This document shows, piece after piece, positions 52,256-59,857 of a DNA stretch of 64,000 nucleotides. The notes below the pieces were generated by a model. It was not told where the DNA came from, did not search any database, and saw only the letters and a list, made by a program, of their open reading frames with translations. The DNA is from Streptomyces sp. cg36 (lineage in GTDB: Bacteria; Actinomycetota; Actinomycetes; Streptomycetales; Streptomycetaceae). Both the position numbers and the translations under genes were made by a program. The stretch covers positions 3,782,001 to 3,846,000 of the forward strand of contig NZ_CP163520.1 of assembly GCF_041080675.1 (NCBI RefSeq). The letters run 5' to 3'. Position 1 is the stretch's first letter. The number at the start of each line of letters is the position of its first letter.

Positions 52256-52803
52256 TCTGTCTCCCTCCGTTCCCGGTCTTGACGACGACTCCGCTGTGCA
52301 GCGAGGCCGTCATATCCGGGTGGGGGACGGGAGTTCGTTGCGCACCGTGAGGAAATCGTGGCACGTGATGAGCCGTCAACCAAGGGCGTTATCCACACCC
52401 CTTGGGGGTAACGCACGCACTTCTGTTGATAAGAGGTCATTTTCTGTGGATACGCTTGTGTGCAACCCCCGGCACCCTGTGCACAGATCACCAACAGAGT
52501 CGGCTGCACAACCCTCTGGCCTGCAAGCTTTCTGTACACGACCTGTGGGCAAGAACTTTCTCTCCACTAGTGCCGCTAGTGCCGCCAGAAGTGGTCGATC
52601 CACGGGCCAAGGCATCACGGCAAGTAGCCGTCGCCCACTCACCTAGGCCACGGGCGGCCCTAAACTCCCTCATCTCCTCCCGGTTCGTTGTCCTGGTCTT
52701 TGTCCAGTACACCGGAGGCTGCCACCGTTCACCGCCGTACGCGTACTCCGTCTCACCTCCCGGTTGAACTCACACGGACGTCCCCGTACAGCCATGCGGA
52801 CAG
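52256..52803. other. Intergenic region beside attR (attP right arm)
   Basis: 548 bp without a convincing gene, lower in GC than the surroundings. It holds the right copy of the arm repeat (52686-52706) and a short tandem CTAGTGCCG at 52567-52584. Probably the right arm of attP with integrase or Xis contacts. Confidence 0.55.
52686..52706 (+). repeat. Candidate integrase arm site, right copy
   Basis: Twenty of 21 bp match 36459-36479 in the same orientation. It lies 97 bp inside attR. Confidence 0.55.
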
Positions 52804-52875
52804 TTGGAAAGCGTGTTGGGGGCAACCCCTCACGAGTTCGAATCTCGTATCCTCCGCCAGTGCCTCACCGGGCAC
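52804..52875 (+). other. attR: attR (72-bp repeat, displaced 3' end of tRNA-Ser)
   Basis: Exact copy of 36333-36404. It contains the native chromosomal 3' half of tRNA-Ser(GGA) and is followed by that gene's own terminator. Confidence 0.95.
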
Positions 52876-52878
52876 TAC

Positions 52879-52914
52879 AGAAGGCCCCGCCTGCTTCGGC
52901 AGGCGGGGCCTTCT
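52879..52914 (+). terminator. Native tRNA-Ser terminator
   Basis: 16-bp perfect stem AGAAGGCCCCGCCTGC/GCAGGCGGGGCCTTCT closed by a stable TTCG tetraloop. Confidence 0.88.
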
Positions 52915-52999
52915 GCGTTCCGTCGTGCGGCTGTGGCCGTCTGGGCGGTCCGGACTTCCGGCGCGTTCCAGGGTCCAGGGGCCCCCTGGACGAGTGCGG

Positions 53000-54127
53000 T
53001 CAGGAGAGCGTGGCGGCCTGGCGCTCCCACTCCGTGATCAGGGTGGCGGCCTGCCGGAAGAGCTTGAGCGCGATCGCGATGTCCCTGCCGGGTGTGCGCA
53101 GATCCCGGCTGAGGCTCGTGAAGATCTTGAAGACCGCTTCGAGGAGGACAATGCTCTGCAGCCCCTCCCGGATGGAGGCCGACATCCCCATGAGTTGGGT
53201 CCGGAAGCCCGACGAATCCCCTCCGGGCGCGCCCTCCGTCGTGGAGACTTCCCGCATGAAGGCGATGACGGCCTTGACGGTTTCGTCCAGTGACGTCATC
53301 TTGACCGCGAAGCGCTCGGCGTACGCCCGGAGGTCGGCTGCGGGACCATTGATCTCCCTTGCGTACCTGAGCAGTACGGCCTTCTGAGCGCTGGCCGGGG
53401 ATCCGGGCTGCCCCAGCGTCGGCAGGAACTCCTCACCGGATTCGGCAATCCGCTGCAGCGCCACGAGCGTCCCGTCCAAGTCCTCGGACATCTCCTCCAT
53501 CTGTTCCTCGACCATGGTCATGCGCTCCACCAGGCCCGGCGCATTCTCGTCCTCCAGTTCCTCACCTGGTGCGTCGTCCGCGGCCCGTGGCCCGCCGCCC
53601 AGCCCGAGCATGATCCTGGCTGGTGCGAGTGGTTGGAACGAGCCGCTCAGGGCCGATTCAAGGGCTGTCTCAAGCTCCTTCCGGGCTTCGATCAGACCAC
53701 TCCTGGTGCTTTCGAAGTGGATAGTCCTGACCGAGAAGATGTCGAACGGCAGTCGCCCGTGTTCTCCGATGGAGATCGTCGGCTTCCCCGTGGCGTGCCG
53801 GACTCCCAGTTCGTACATGACGTTCGGATTGCCACCACTGACATCGGCGATCACGATGTCGGCCTGGACCACGTGCCGGCAGATCTGCTCAGTGATGTCA
53901 CCCGCCTCGGCGATCCCGTCGGCGCGAACCGGCACGAGGCCGTGCCGGGAGCACGCTGGCAGAACGACCTTCTCGAAGATCTCCACCGCGCACTCGTACG
54001 TGTTCCGCTCGTCGCTGCCGTGCTTCGCGTGCCGGTCTCCGATGGGACCGATCACGAAGCACGACCAGGTGCCGGGCTGCTCTGCAGAGGGTTCGATCTC
54101 GGCGGCGGTCGAGGTCATGACGGTCAT
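53000..54127 (-). CDS. Nucleoside 2-deoxyribosyltransferase/TIR-like protein, putative conflict effector
   Basis: 375 aa. The first ~150 residues contain WSCFVIGPIGDRHAKHGSDE, ADIVIADVSGGNPNVMYELG and ATGKPTISIGE, the pattern of NDT/TIR-like base-handling domains; the Glu in MYELG is the likely catalytic residue. A long helical, coiled region (VEEQMEEMSEDLDGTLVALQ) follows. It could cleave NAD or nucleotides, or sense a nucleotide. GGAGG lies 7 nt before ATG 54127. Last gene of a five-gene coupled operon. Confidence 0.75.
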   Translation of the reverse strand: MTVMTSTAAEIEPSAEQPGTWSCFVIGPIGDRHAKHGSDERNTYECAVEIFEKVVLPACSRHGLVPVRADGIAEAGDITEQICRHVVQADIVIADVSGGNPNVMYELGVRHATGKPTISIGEHGRLPFDIFSVRTIHFESTRSGLIEARKELETALESALSGSFQPLAPARIMLGLGGGPRAADDAPGEELEDENAPGLVERMTMVEEQMEEMSEDLDGTLVALQRIAESGEEFLPTLGQPGSPASAQKAVLLRYAREINGPAADLRAYAERFAVKMTSLDETVKAVIAFMREVSTTEGAPGGDSSGFRTQLMGMSASIREGLQSIVLLEAVFKIFTSLSRDLRTPGRDIAIALKLFRQAATLITEWERQAATLS

Positions 54128-54423
54128 GCGCGAACCTCCGTTCCAGAGTGGTGTGTGCGGGGCACCGCGTCCTCTTCGTTGTCGAGAGGGACGGTGTACA
54201 CAGGCCTTTCCTCGATGCCTAGTGCCCTCAGGAGAAAGGCCGTGGGGATGCGGTACTGGCCGCCGACCCGAAGGACAGGGCACGGAAAGCTGCCGAGGCG
54301 GATGAGCTTGTAGCCAGTGGCCGAGCAGATGCCGAGAGCCCGCGCGGCCGTCGGAAGATCGACGGTCAAAGGGAGGTCGAACGCCTCGGCGAAGGACAGG
54401 GACCGGCGCCGCGGGGCGCTCAC
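54124..54423 (-). CDS. Helix-turn-helix DNA-binding protein
   Basis: 99 aa. LPTAARALGICSATGYKLIR then GSFPCPVLRVGGQYRIPTAF is an AlpA/excisionase-like winged helix. GTG start overlaps the upstream stop and its stop overlaps the effector gene. It may regulate the operon or a linked element. Confidence 0.8.
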   Translation of the reverse strand: MSAPRRRSLSFAEAFDLPLTVDLPTAARALGICSATGYKLIRLGSFPCPVLRVGGQYRIPTAFLLRALGIEERPVYTVPLDNEEDAVPRTHHSGTEVRA

Positions 54424-55163
54424 CGGGGTGCTCCAGCCGGGCGGAGAGACAAGATGCCGATCGGCGTTCCCTCACCGGGCCGCCGTGCCCGGTAGACGAC
54501 GTCCTTCAGCCCCATCCGGTCAGCCAGGGCGTTGAGACGGACGAGTTCGACGGTGGCGGGTGACAGCGTGAAGTGGATCGGTGCCGACAGCCCGTCGTCC
54601 CGGTCGGGAGGCGTGACCTCGAGTGCCCAGCCGTCCTCGGGCGGCAGTTCGTCTTCAGCCGGGAGTCCGGCATTACGTGCTGCGGCGACCGCCGCGATAT
54701 CGACGACGGGTACCTCCCGGGCCGTGCGGTTACCGAACCGCCACAGCCGACGGCACGCTGCCGTCATCAGGGCGTCCGGCTCTGCCGACTCTCCTCCGGC
54801 GGTGTCGGCGAGTGCTTCCAGGAAGCCCGTGGCCGCCTCGGACTCGGCATCGGGCCAGTCCACCCGCAAGCGGTCCACAGCGAACCGGACAGCACCCCGC
54901 ATCCGGGGCAGGGCCAGCCCCAGTGCAAACAGGTGCCACCGTCCTCCGGTCGCCTCGTCCTTCTGTGCGGCGCGGAGCACCTGGAGCCATATCGACTCAG
55001 CCACCTGGCTGTCCCTGGCCCCTTCGTACAGGGCACGGCGTGCTGCTTCCAGCGTGAGGCGAACTGGTTCTCCGGCCACATCGACCGTGAGCAGGGGGGC
55101 GTCGGCAAGCTCCCGTTCGATCTCGCGCTCAAGGAAGCTGACGGTTTGCCGTAATCCGCTCAT
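54420..55163 (-). CDS. Hypothetical protein of the cyclase operon
   Basis: 247 aa, no domain recognised. N-terminal coiled part (LRQTVSFLEREIERELADAP), helical middle (GRWHLFALGLALPRMRGAVR), beta-rich C-terminus (IHFTLSPATVELVRLNALAD). ATG 55163 overlaps the upstream stop; ATG 55169 is the alternative. Context suggests an adaptor or sensor in the same system. Confidence 0.72.
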   Translation of the reverse strand: MSGLRQTVSFLEREIERELADAPLLTVDVAGEPVRLTLEAARRALYEGARDSQVAESIWLQVLRAAQKDEATGGRWHLFALGLALPRMRGAVRFAVDRLRVDWPDAESEAATGFLEALADTAGGESAEPDALMTAACRRLWRFGNRTAREVPVVDIAAVAAARNAGLPAEDELPPEDGWALEVTPPDRDDGLSAPIHFTLSPATVELVRLNALADRMGLKDVVYRARRPGEGTPIGILSLRPAGAPR

Positions 55164-55450
55164 TGCCATGGATCTCCTCCGTTCATGAGGTGGACATGCA
55201 GAAGCTGATCGGCGAGTTCGGCAGCAGCCGCCACCACGTCGGCAACCCGGTTCAGCCAGACTTCGAGGGTCTTGGACGGCTGAGACACGGCTGGACTCGG
55301 TCGCGCCCCGCCGTGGTGATGGTGGTGGGTGTGATGGTTGATGCCGCCATTGACCAGGCCGTACACCGCGACGCCTTCACCGACGATTTGTTGCGTGGCC
55401 TCGGGCGGTCCTCCGGGCGGCAGGTCGCCCGGAGGATTTGGCTCGCTCAC
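55160..55450 (-). CDS. Small His-rich protein of the cyclase operon
   Basis: 96 aa. Centre GLVNGGINHHTHHHHHGG is strikingly His-rich; preceding text is Pro/Gly-rich and the C-terminus is helical (VWLNRVADVVAAAAELADQL). Similar short GxVNGxxxH segments occur in small proteins tied to actinobacterial conflict systems. GTG start overlaps the cyclase stop. Possible metal binding. Confidence 0.65.
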   Translation of the reverse strand: MSEPNPPGDLPPGGPPEATQQIVGEGVAVYGLVNGGINHHTHHHHHGGARPSPAVSQPSKTLEVWLNRVADVVAAAAELADQLLHVHLMNGGDPWQ

Positions 55451-56259
55451 CGGTCTCGCGTATCGGGCGAACGGCTCCCCGGTGCCAGGTAGCGCAGCCC
55501 TCCCGACACAGAGCCCATGAACGCGATTCCGTTGCCCACGTGCTGCGTTCCCCGGCCGCCCGGAGAACGCGCTCCCTCGGCGTCCGGCAGCCGGTTCACG
55601 GGCCCCGACTGGTCCGCGAGCGGTCCGCCGGAAGGCACGGGGACGTAGATCCACGCGGGTCGGCGAAACTCCTTGCCCGCCACAGTGGCCTCAACCCGTG
55701 TGCAGCGGTCGGGGTGGAGACCGGTGTAGCCGCCGACGATCCACTCCTCGTAGACCCGCTCGGAAAGGATCGCGACCAGATGCGTGACCTCCTCGCTCGA
55801 CCGTGCGAGAGCATCCTTCACCGCAACTGAGTCCAGCAACCTGTGGGTGTCGTTGCGGGCAGCGCCGTTGCCGTCTTCCGGGGCACCCGAGTCGGAGAGG
55901 GGCCCCACGTGGACACAAGCCCGGAGGCGAAGCCGGGGCGCGTTGGCCCCCGCGTTGTGCTCGGCGAGAACCACATCAAGGCAGTCAAGGAAAGGCCAGA
56001 CCACGAGTGGGAGGTAGTCGGGGTCGAAGCCGAACAAGAGACCATCGCCCGAATTGGTGGGGAAGCGCTTGTTCCGAGTCAGTTCCCCGGCTCCGGCCGC
56101 GGCCAGAGCGCGGTCGACGAGTGCGGGGATGAGCTGACTGATCGCGGCGTGCGAGACGGAGGGAAGCCGAGTGAAACCCTCCGCGTCGATGCCGAGCAGT
56201 CCCACATATGAGGGAAGTGGACGGGCTGAGCTCCAGGGAGGGCATGAAGGTTCGACCAT
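55447..56259 (-). CDS. Class III nucleotidyl cyclase-like protein
   Basis: 270 aa. SYVGLLGIDAEGFTRLPSVS has the first metal Asp, TNSGDGLLFGFDPDYLPLV the second, and LRLRACVHVGPLSD the dimer-side strand, as in class III cyclases. The last ~70 residues are Pro/Gly-rich. It could make a cyclic purine or pyrimidine nucleotide; key purine-selecting residues cannot be assigned by eye. GAGGAG lies 7 nt before ATG 56259. Confidence 0.72.
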   Translation of the reverse strand: MVEPSCPPWSSARPLPSYVGLLGIDAEGFTRLPSVSHAAISQLIPALVDRALAAAGAGELTRNKRFPTNSGDGLLFGFDPDYLPLVVWPFLDCLDVVLAEHNAGANAPRLRLRACVHVGPLSDSGAPEDGNGAARNDTHRLLDSVAVKDALARSSEEVTHLVAILSERVYEEWIVGGYTGLHPDRCTRVEATVAGKEFRRPAWIYVPVPSGGPLADQSGPVNRLPDAEGARSPGGRGTQHVGNGIAFMGSVSGGLRYLAPGSRSPDTRDR

Positions 56260-56339
56260 GGGCGGTCTCCTCACGGATGGAACGTGGGAACCCCCGCGAC
56301 TGCGGCGGCTGCTCCGAGAGTGCAGGACCGCCAACTCCG

Positions 56340-56363
56340 CCTGTGGGAATGGTTTCCCACAGG
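56340..56363. promoter_or_regulatory. Crp-type operator upstream of the cyclase gene
   Basis: Perfect palindrome CCTGTGGGAA-TGGT-TTCCCACAGG (10-bp arms) between the Crp-family stop and the cyclase start, 80 bp before the latter. Layout resembles the TGTGA-N6-TCACA Crp site. Confidence 0.72.
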
Positions 56364-56387
56364 CTCATCCCCATCCGTGTTTGCCGC

Positions 56388-57023
56388 TCAGAACTCATCC
56401 GGCTCCGCGGCAGCCACGTGCAATGCCCGCTTGTCCTTGATGAGGACCTGCTCCCTCCCCAGCGCAATGGCGCCGGCTTCCTTCAGTCGCTTCAGGGCCT
56501 TCTGGAGCGTTCGGCGGTCGACGTGGAAGAAACCAGCAAGCACATCCCGCGGACACTCCCTCAGCGCCGGGGGGTTGGTCTCCCCAGCAACCTGCGCCAG
56601 GAAGACAGCGACTCTGGTGTGCAGTGGCAGGATCCGGTCCTTGAGATGCATGAGGTCGAGGTCGTAGCCCCAACGCAGCGCCCGGGCATGGGCCTGAGGA
56701 GGGATCCCGTTGCGGACCAGGGAAGCGTTGAACTCCCGTACAGAGATGCGGACCGCCGTACCGCGCGTCACGGCCACCACTCGCGCACTGGTGATCCCAC
56801 CCTCGACCGCGGACAGGTCACCGAGCACCCACGGCGGCTTCCGGCAGGCCAGCACCTGCTCGCCGCCGCTCTTCAGGTCGATGACAGCGTTCACCAGCCC
56901 GTTCGTCAGCGCCAGGACCTCATCCAGCTCCACCGCCCACGGAATCAGCACCTCCCCTTCGGAGAAGTGGTGCTTCCGCCCCTGGGAAACCAGCCCCAGC
57001 CATTGTTCGTCGAACGAATACAC
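56388..57023 (-). CDS. Crp/Fnr-family cyclic-nucleotide-responsive regulator
   Basis: 211 aa from GTG 57023 (AGGGAGGGAG just before it). Cyclic-nucleotide-binding beta-roll with HHFSEGEVLI and PPWVLGDLSAVEGG, long dimer helix, and a C-terminal winged helix (RDVLAGFFHVDRRTLQKALK). The adjacent cyclase gene suggests the ligand. It probably controls the downstream operon through the palindrome at 56340. Upstream DNA is interrupted by an IS. Confidence 0.85.
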   Translation of the reverse strand: MYSFDEQWLGLVSQGRKHHFSEGEVLIPWAVELDEVLALTNGLVNAVIDLKSGGEQVLACRKPPWVLGDLSAVEGGITSARVVAVTRGTAVRISVREFNASLVRNGIPPQAHARALRWGYDLDLMHLKDRILPLHTRVAVFLAQVAGETNPPALRECPRDVLAGFFHVDRRTLQKALKRLKEAGAIALGREQVLIKDKRALHVAAAEPDEF

Positions 57024-57070
57024 ACGGACTCCCTCCCTTTGGTCCACGGCGGAATCGCCGTGCAGGGAGA

Positions 57071-57076
57071 GTTCTA
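57071..57076 (-). promoter_or_regulatory. -10 box of the Crp-family gene, separated from its -35 by the IS
   Basis: Removing the IS and one TA copy joins TTGAGA (minus strand, 58104-58099), a 16-nt spacer and TAGAAC (57076-57071), a good HrdB-like promoter 48 bp before the gene. The IS sits between them. The -10 hexamer survives by target duplication. Confidence 0.5.
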
Positions 57077-58080
57077 GGCGCTGTTTCTTGGATCTCCTGA
57101 CAGGTGTGGGGTGTTGGGGTCACGCTGGCTGTATGGGTCGTGGGGATCTGACGAATGCGGAGTGGGATCGGCTGGAGGCGTTCTTGCCTCGTGGTGGTGC
57201 TCGTGGGGGTCGGTGGAGTGATCACCGTCGGGTGATCAACGGGGTGTTGTACCGGGTGCGGACGGGTGTGCAGTGGCGGGATCTGCCTGAGCGGTTCGGG
57301 CCGTGGGAGACGGTTTATAAACGTCATCGCCGCTGGTCAGCGGATGGGACGTGGACGATGCTGCTGTCGAAGGTGCAGGCTGCGGAGGACGCCGAAGGGC
57401 GGATCGACTGGGACGTGTCGGTGGACTCCACCACGGTGCGGGCTCACCAGCATGCTGCCGGTGCGAAGAAGGAGCCGCCCGTTGTGATTCCTCAAAAGGG
57501 GGTCGCGTCGGGGACGAATCAGGTCGATCCGGTTCTTCGGAAACTGGCCGTCCGGCTGGAGGAGGTGGTCAGATCGGCGAGTGCCTGGGACGTTCCCGCG
57601 GGGGTTTCACCACCAAAGTCCACCTCGCCGCCGACGGACGCTGCCGGCCCCTCTGTCTCGTCCTGACACCTGGTCACTACGGTGACGGCCCACAACTCGA
57701 GCGTGTGCTGGAGCGGTTGTCCGTGCCCCGTATCGGAGTTGGCCGGCCCCGCACCCGGCCCGACCGTGTCCTGGCGGACAAGGCCTACACCTCCCGCAAG
57801 AACCGCCGCTACCTGCGACGACGCGGGATCCGCCACACCATCCCCGAACGTCTTGACCAGCAGCGTCACCGGCACAACCGAGGCTCCCGGGGCGGCCGTC
57901 CCACCGGCTTCGACAGCGAGCGTTACAAGAAACGCAACACCGTCGAACGTGCCATCAACCGGCTCAAGGGCTTCCGTGCCGTCGCCACACGCTACGAGAA
58001 ACGGGCCTACATCTACCTCGGCACCATCACCCTCGCAGCCCTCACCATCTGGCTCCGAACATGATCCAAGAAACAGCGCC
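57077..58080 (+). mobile_element. IS5-family insertion sequence (IS427-like)
   Basis: 1004 bp with perfect 18-bp terminal inverted repeats GGCGCTGTTTCTTGGATC/GATCCAAGAAACAGCGCC and a TA duplication within an original CTAG target. Carries a two-frame transposase. Confidence 0.93.
57133..58064 (+). CDS. IS5-family transposase, two frames joined by -1 frameshift
   Basis: First frame 57133-57666 (MGRGDLTNAEWDRLEAFLPR; first Asp in DWDVSVDSTTVRAHQ), second frame to 58064 (LGRSRGGFTTKVHLAADG; second Asp VLADKAYTS; Glu NTVERAINRLKGFR). The classic slippery heptamer A-AAG-GGG at 57495-57501 is exactly in the first frame and shifts into the second. DDE catalysis. Both parts look undamaged, so the IS may be active. 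Confidence 0.88.
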
Positions 58081-58246
58081 TAGTGCCTGGAGCAGCCCTC
58101 TCAACGTGGATTCAGTGCACGTGCATCCATGCACCGGCGTACGCACCGGCGCGTGGCCGCCCGGAACGTTCAGCGCTATACCCGTCGAGCTGCTCCGCGA
58201 CCATTCACTGGATGGTTCGGAACCCGAATCCCCGTCAGCGGCGGAG

Positions 58247-58660
58247 TCAGACCGCGATGAGACGCACCCGATCTCCGCACAACTTCGCCATGTCGTCGAT
58301 GTCGGAGGTGAGCATCACGACCGGCCGCTGCTGCCGCAGCGCCATCTCGGCGACGACCGCGTCGATGGCGTATTCATGGCCGTGCAGGCCGGTGTTCAGC
58401 AGGAGCGCGGAGGCAGCTTTGGCGTCCTCGTCACCGATGGGGACGATACGTACCCCGGACAGCACCCACGCGAGTCTCGCCTTGTCCGTTCGACGGTGGG
58501 TGGCCTCGATGATGGTGAGGGCGCTGATCACCACTTCCATGCCGCGCTTGCGCGCCTCGGCAGCCAGCGCGACCACCGGCTCGTGATCGTTGACGAACTT
58601 GGACAGTCCCTCGCAGTCGAGAACGAGGGTGCCCTCATGGCTCAGCTTGCGGCGGGCCAC
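58247..58660 (-). CDS. PIN-domain toxin (VapC-like)
   Basis: 137 aa. Acidic residues in TLVLDCEGLSKF, SALTIIEATH, YAIDAVVAEMA and LTSDIDDMAK form the PIN nuclease site. Probably cleaves RNA unless held by the partner antitoxin. Overlaps that gene by 19 bp. Confidence 0.85.
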   Translation of the reverse strand: MARRKLSHEGTLVLDCEGLSKFVNDHEPVVALAAEARKRGMEVVISALTIIEATHRRTDKARLAWVLSGVRIVPIGDEDAKAASALLLNTGLHGHEYAIDAVVAEMALRQQRPVVMLTSDIDDMAKLCGDRVRLIAV

Positions 58661-58926
58661 TCGCCCTCCTCGGCGAACACCTCGTCGAAGATCTGACGCG
58701 CGCGCACCTGTTCCTGCTCCGAGATGGGCCCCTGACGGCGTTCGTAGTCAGCCAGGTACTCGTCCAGGATCTGGCCCCGCAGCTCGCGCTCGACCGCCGC
58801 CGCGATGAACGCGGAGAACTCGCGCTTGCCCACCCGCTGCCGGATCGCCTCGGCCGTTCCTTCCGGGAGCGAGAGGCTGACCCTGGTCGCCGGCCCCTCA
58901 CCGATGCTGTACGGCGTCTCACTCAT
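58642..58926 (-). CDS. VapB-like antitoxin (ribbon-helix-helix)
   Basis: 94 aa. ATRVSLSLPEGTAEAIRQRV then GKREFSAFIAAAVERELRGQ is a ribbon-helix-helix fold; the C-terminal ARQIFDEVFAEEGEWPAAS should wrap the PIN toxin. Probably autoregulates the operon. Confidence 0.85.
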   Translation of the reverse strand: MSETPYSIGEGPATRVSLSLPEGTAEAIRQRVGKREFSAFIAAAVERELRGQILDEYLADYERRQGPISEQEQVRARQIFDEVFAEEGEWPAAS

Positions 58927-58984
58927 GCATCGAGATTATCAAAGGAGTAGGAATCCAGCGACCAAGCAGGGAAAGCACCGCAGT

Positions 58985-59130
58985 GCCGGAGCGGTCGACC
59001 TGGTCGTCGCCGCGACCGCCGAGTTGCAGGGGCTCACACTGCTCCATCGCGATCACGACTCCGAGTGCATCGCGGCGGTGACCGGGCAGGCCCTCCAGTG
59101 GTACGGCCCGGGACACGGCAAGCAGGTCCG
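58985..59130 (+). pseudogene. VapC C-terminal remnant
   Basis: Plus-strand AVDLVVAATAELQGLTLLHR then DHDSECIAAVTGQALQWYGP equals the last third of a PIN toxin (D-x-x-x-A-A-T and H-x-D-x-D). No start, first acidic residues or antitoxin are left. Remnant of a second toxin-antitoxin locus. Confidence 0.75.
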
Positions 59131-59247
59131 CAGTGGCTGCGGTTCTGGTGGCGTTCACCGCCGTACGACATCGTTCAGGCGTCGAGGTGCCCCCGCGCGC
59201 GACACTCCCGCTTCCCTCCCTCCCCCACCCACCCCTACCGTCCCCCC

Positions 59248-59829
59248 ATGGACGGACAGTGGGCGGTCGTCGTCGGGGCGGGGCTCGGGGCCAGTGGGGC
59301 CGTTGTGGGGGCGCTGGGCTCGTGGGCCGGGGTGCGGCTGCAGGCGCGGGGGCAGCTTCAGGTGGCCCGGCTCGCGCATGCCGCGCAGCGCGACGCCGAG
59401 ACGCTCGCGCGCAAGCGGGCCGCGTACGCGGAGCTGATCCTCTCCGTGGACAACGCCCGGCGGCAGATGCGGCTGGTGCGCCAGCACCTGGGGGCCCCGT
59501 GGGCGGGCCGGGGCAGCGACGCCGAGCTCGCGGCCCGGCGCGAGGGGGTGCACGAGCGGATACGGGAGACGCAGGCCGCCGAGTGGGTCCTGCGGCTGAT
59601 GCTCTCCGACGAGGAGCAGCACGCGGTCAGTTCGCTCATGGACGCCGTGTACGACACGCATCAGGCGCTCATCGACGACGTCGAGGAGTGGCTGGACGGC
59701 ACCGCGCCCGACGCCCGGCGCCCCGCCCGCGACACCGCCCGCTACGCGGCCACCACCGGCGCCCTCCAGGCCCGGATGATGGACTTCGCCGGGCGCGCCC
59801 ACGCCCGGCTGTACGCGCCTGCGGACTGA
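59248..59829 (+). CDS. Membrane-anchored helical hypothetical protein
   Basis: 193 aa. One N-terminal helix (WAVVVGAGLGASGAVVGALG), then long helices rich in Arg/Ala/Glu (LARKRAAYAELILSVDNARR, MLSDEEQHAVSSLMDAVYDT). I know this layout only from uncharacterised actinobacterial proteins. ATG 59248; longer in-frame readings cross the VapC remnant region. Confidence 0.75.
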   Translation: MDGQWAVVVGAGLGASGAVVGALGSWAGVRLQARGQLQVARLAHAAQRDAETLARKRAAYAELILSVDNARRQMRLVRQHLGAPWAGRGSDAELAARREGVHERIRETQAAEWVLRLMLSDEEQHAVSSLMDAVYDTHQALIDDVEEWLDGTAPDARRPARDTARYAATTGALQARMMDFAGRAHARLYAPAD

Positions 59830-59857
59830 GCCCGCACCCCTCGGCCCGTCCGCCCGC

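Larger units (their letters stand above)
36333..52803. mobile_element. Actinomycete integrative and conjugative element (AICE), prim-pol type
   Basis: About 16.5 kb between 72-bp repeats in tRNA-Ser(GGA). It encodes tyrosine integrase, Xis, a DUF3987 protein, primase-polymerase, TraB/FtsK-like DNA pump, Spd-like membrane proteins, a GntR repressor and an acetyltransferase. These are the modules of AICEs such as pSAM2, but with the RepPP-like (primase-polymerase) replication set instead of RepSA. All transfer, replication and recombination genes run leftward. Both att sites and all key genes look intact, so excision and transfer seem possible. Confidence 0.93.

Noticed and set aside
52488..52712. 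74-codon minus-strand ORF near attR
   Set aside because: It overlaps the integrase arm repeat, has no RBS or recognisable fold and shifts base usage from real AICE genes.
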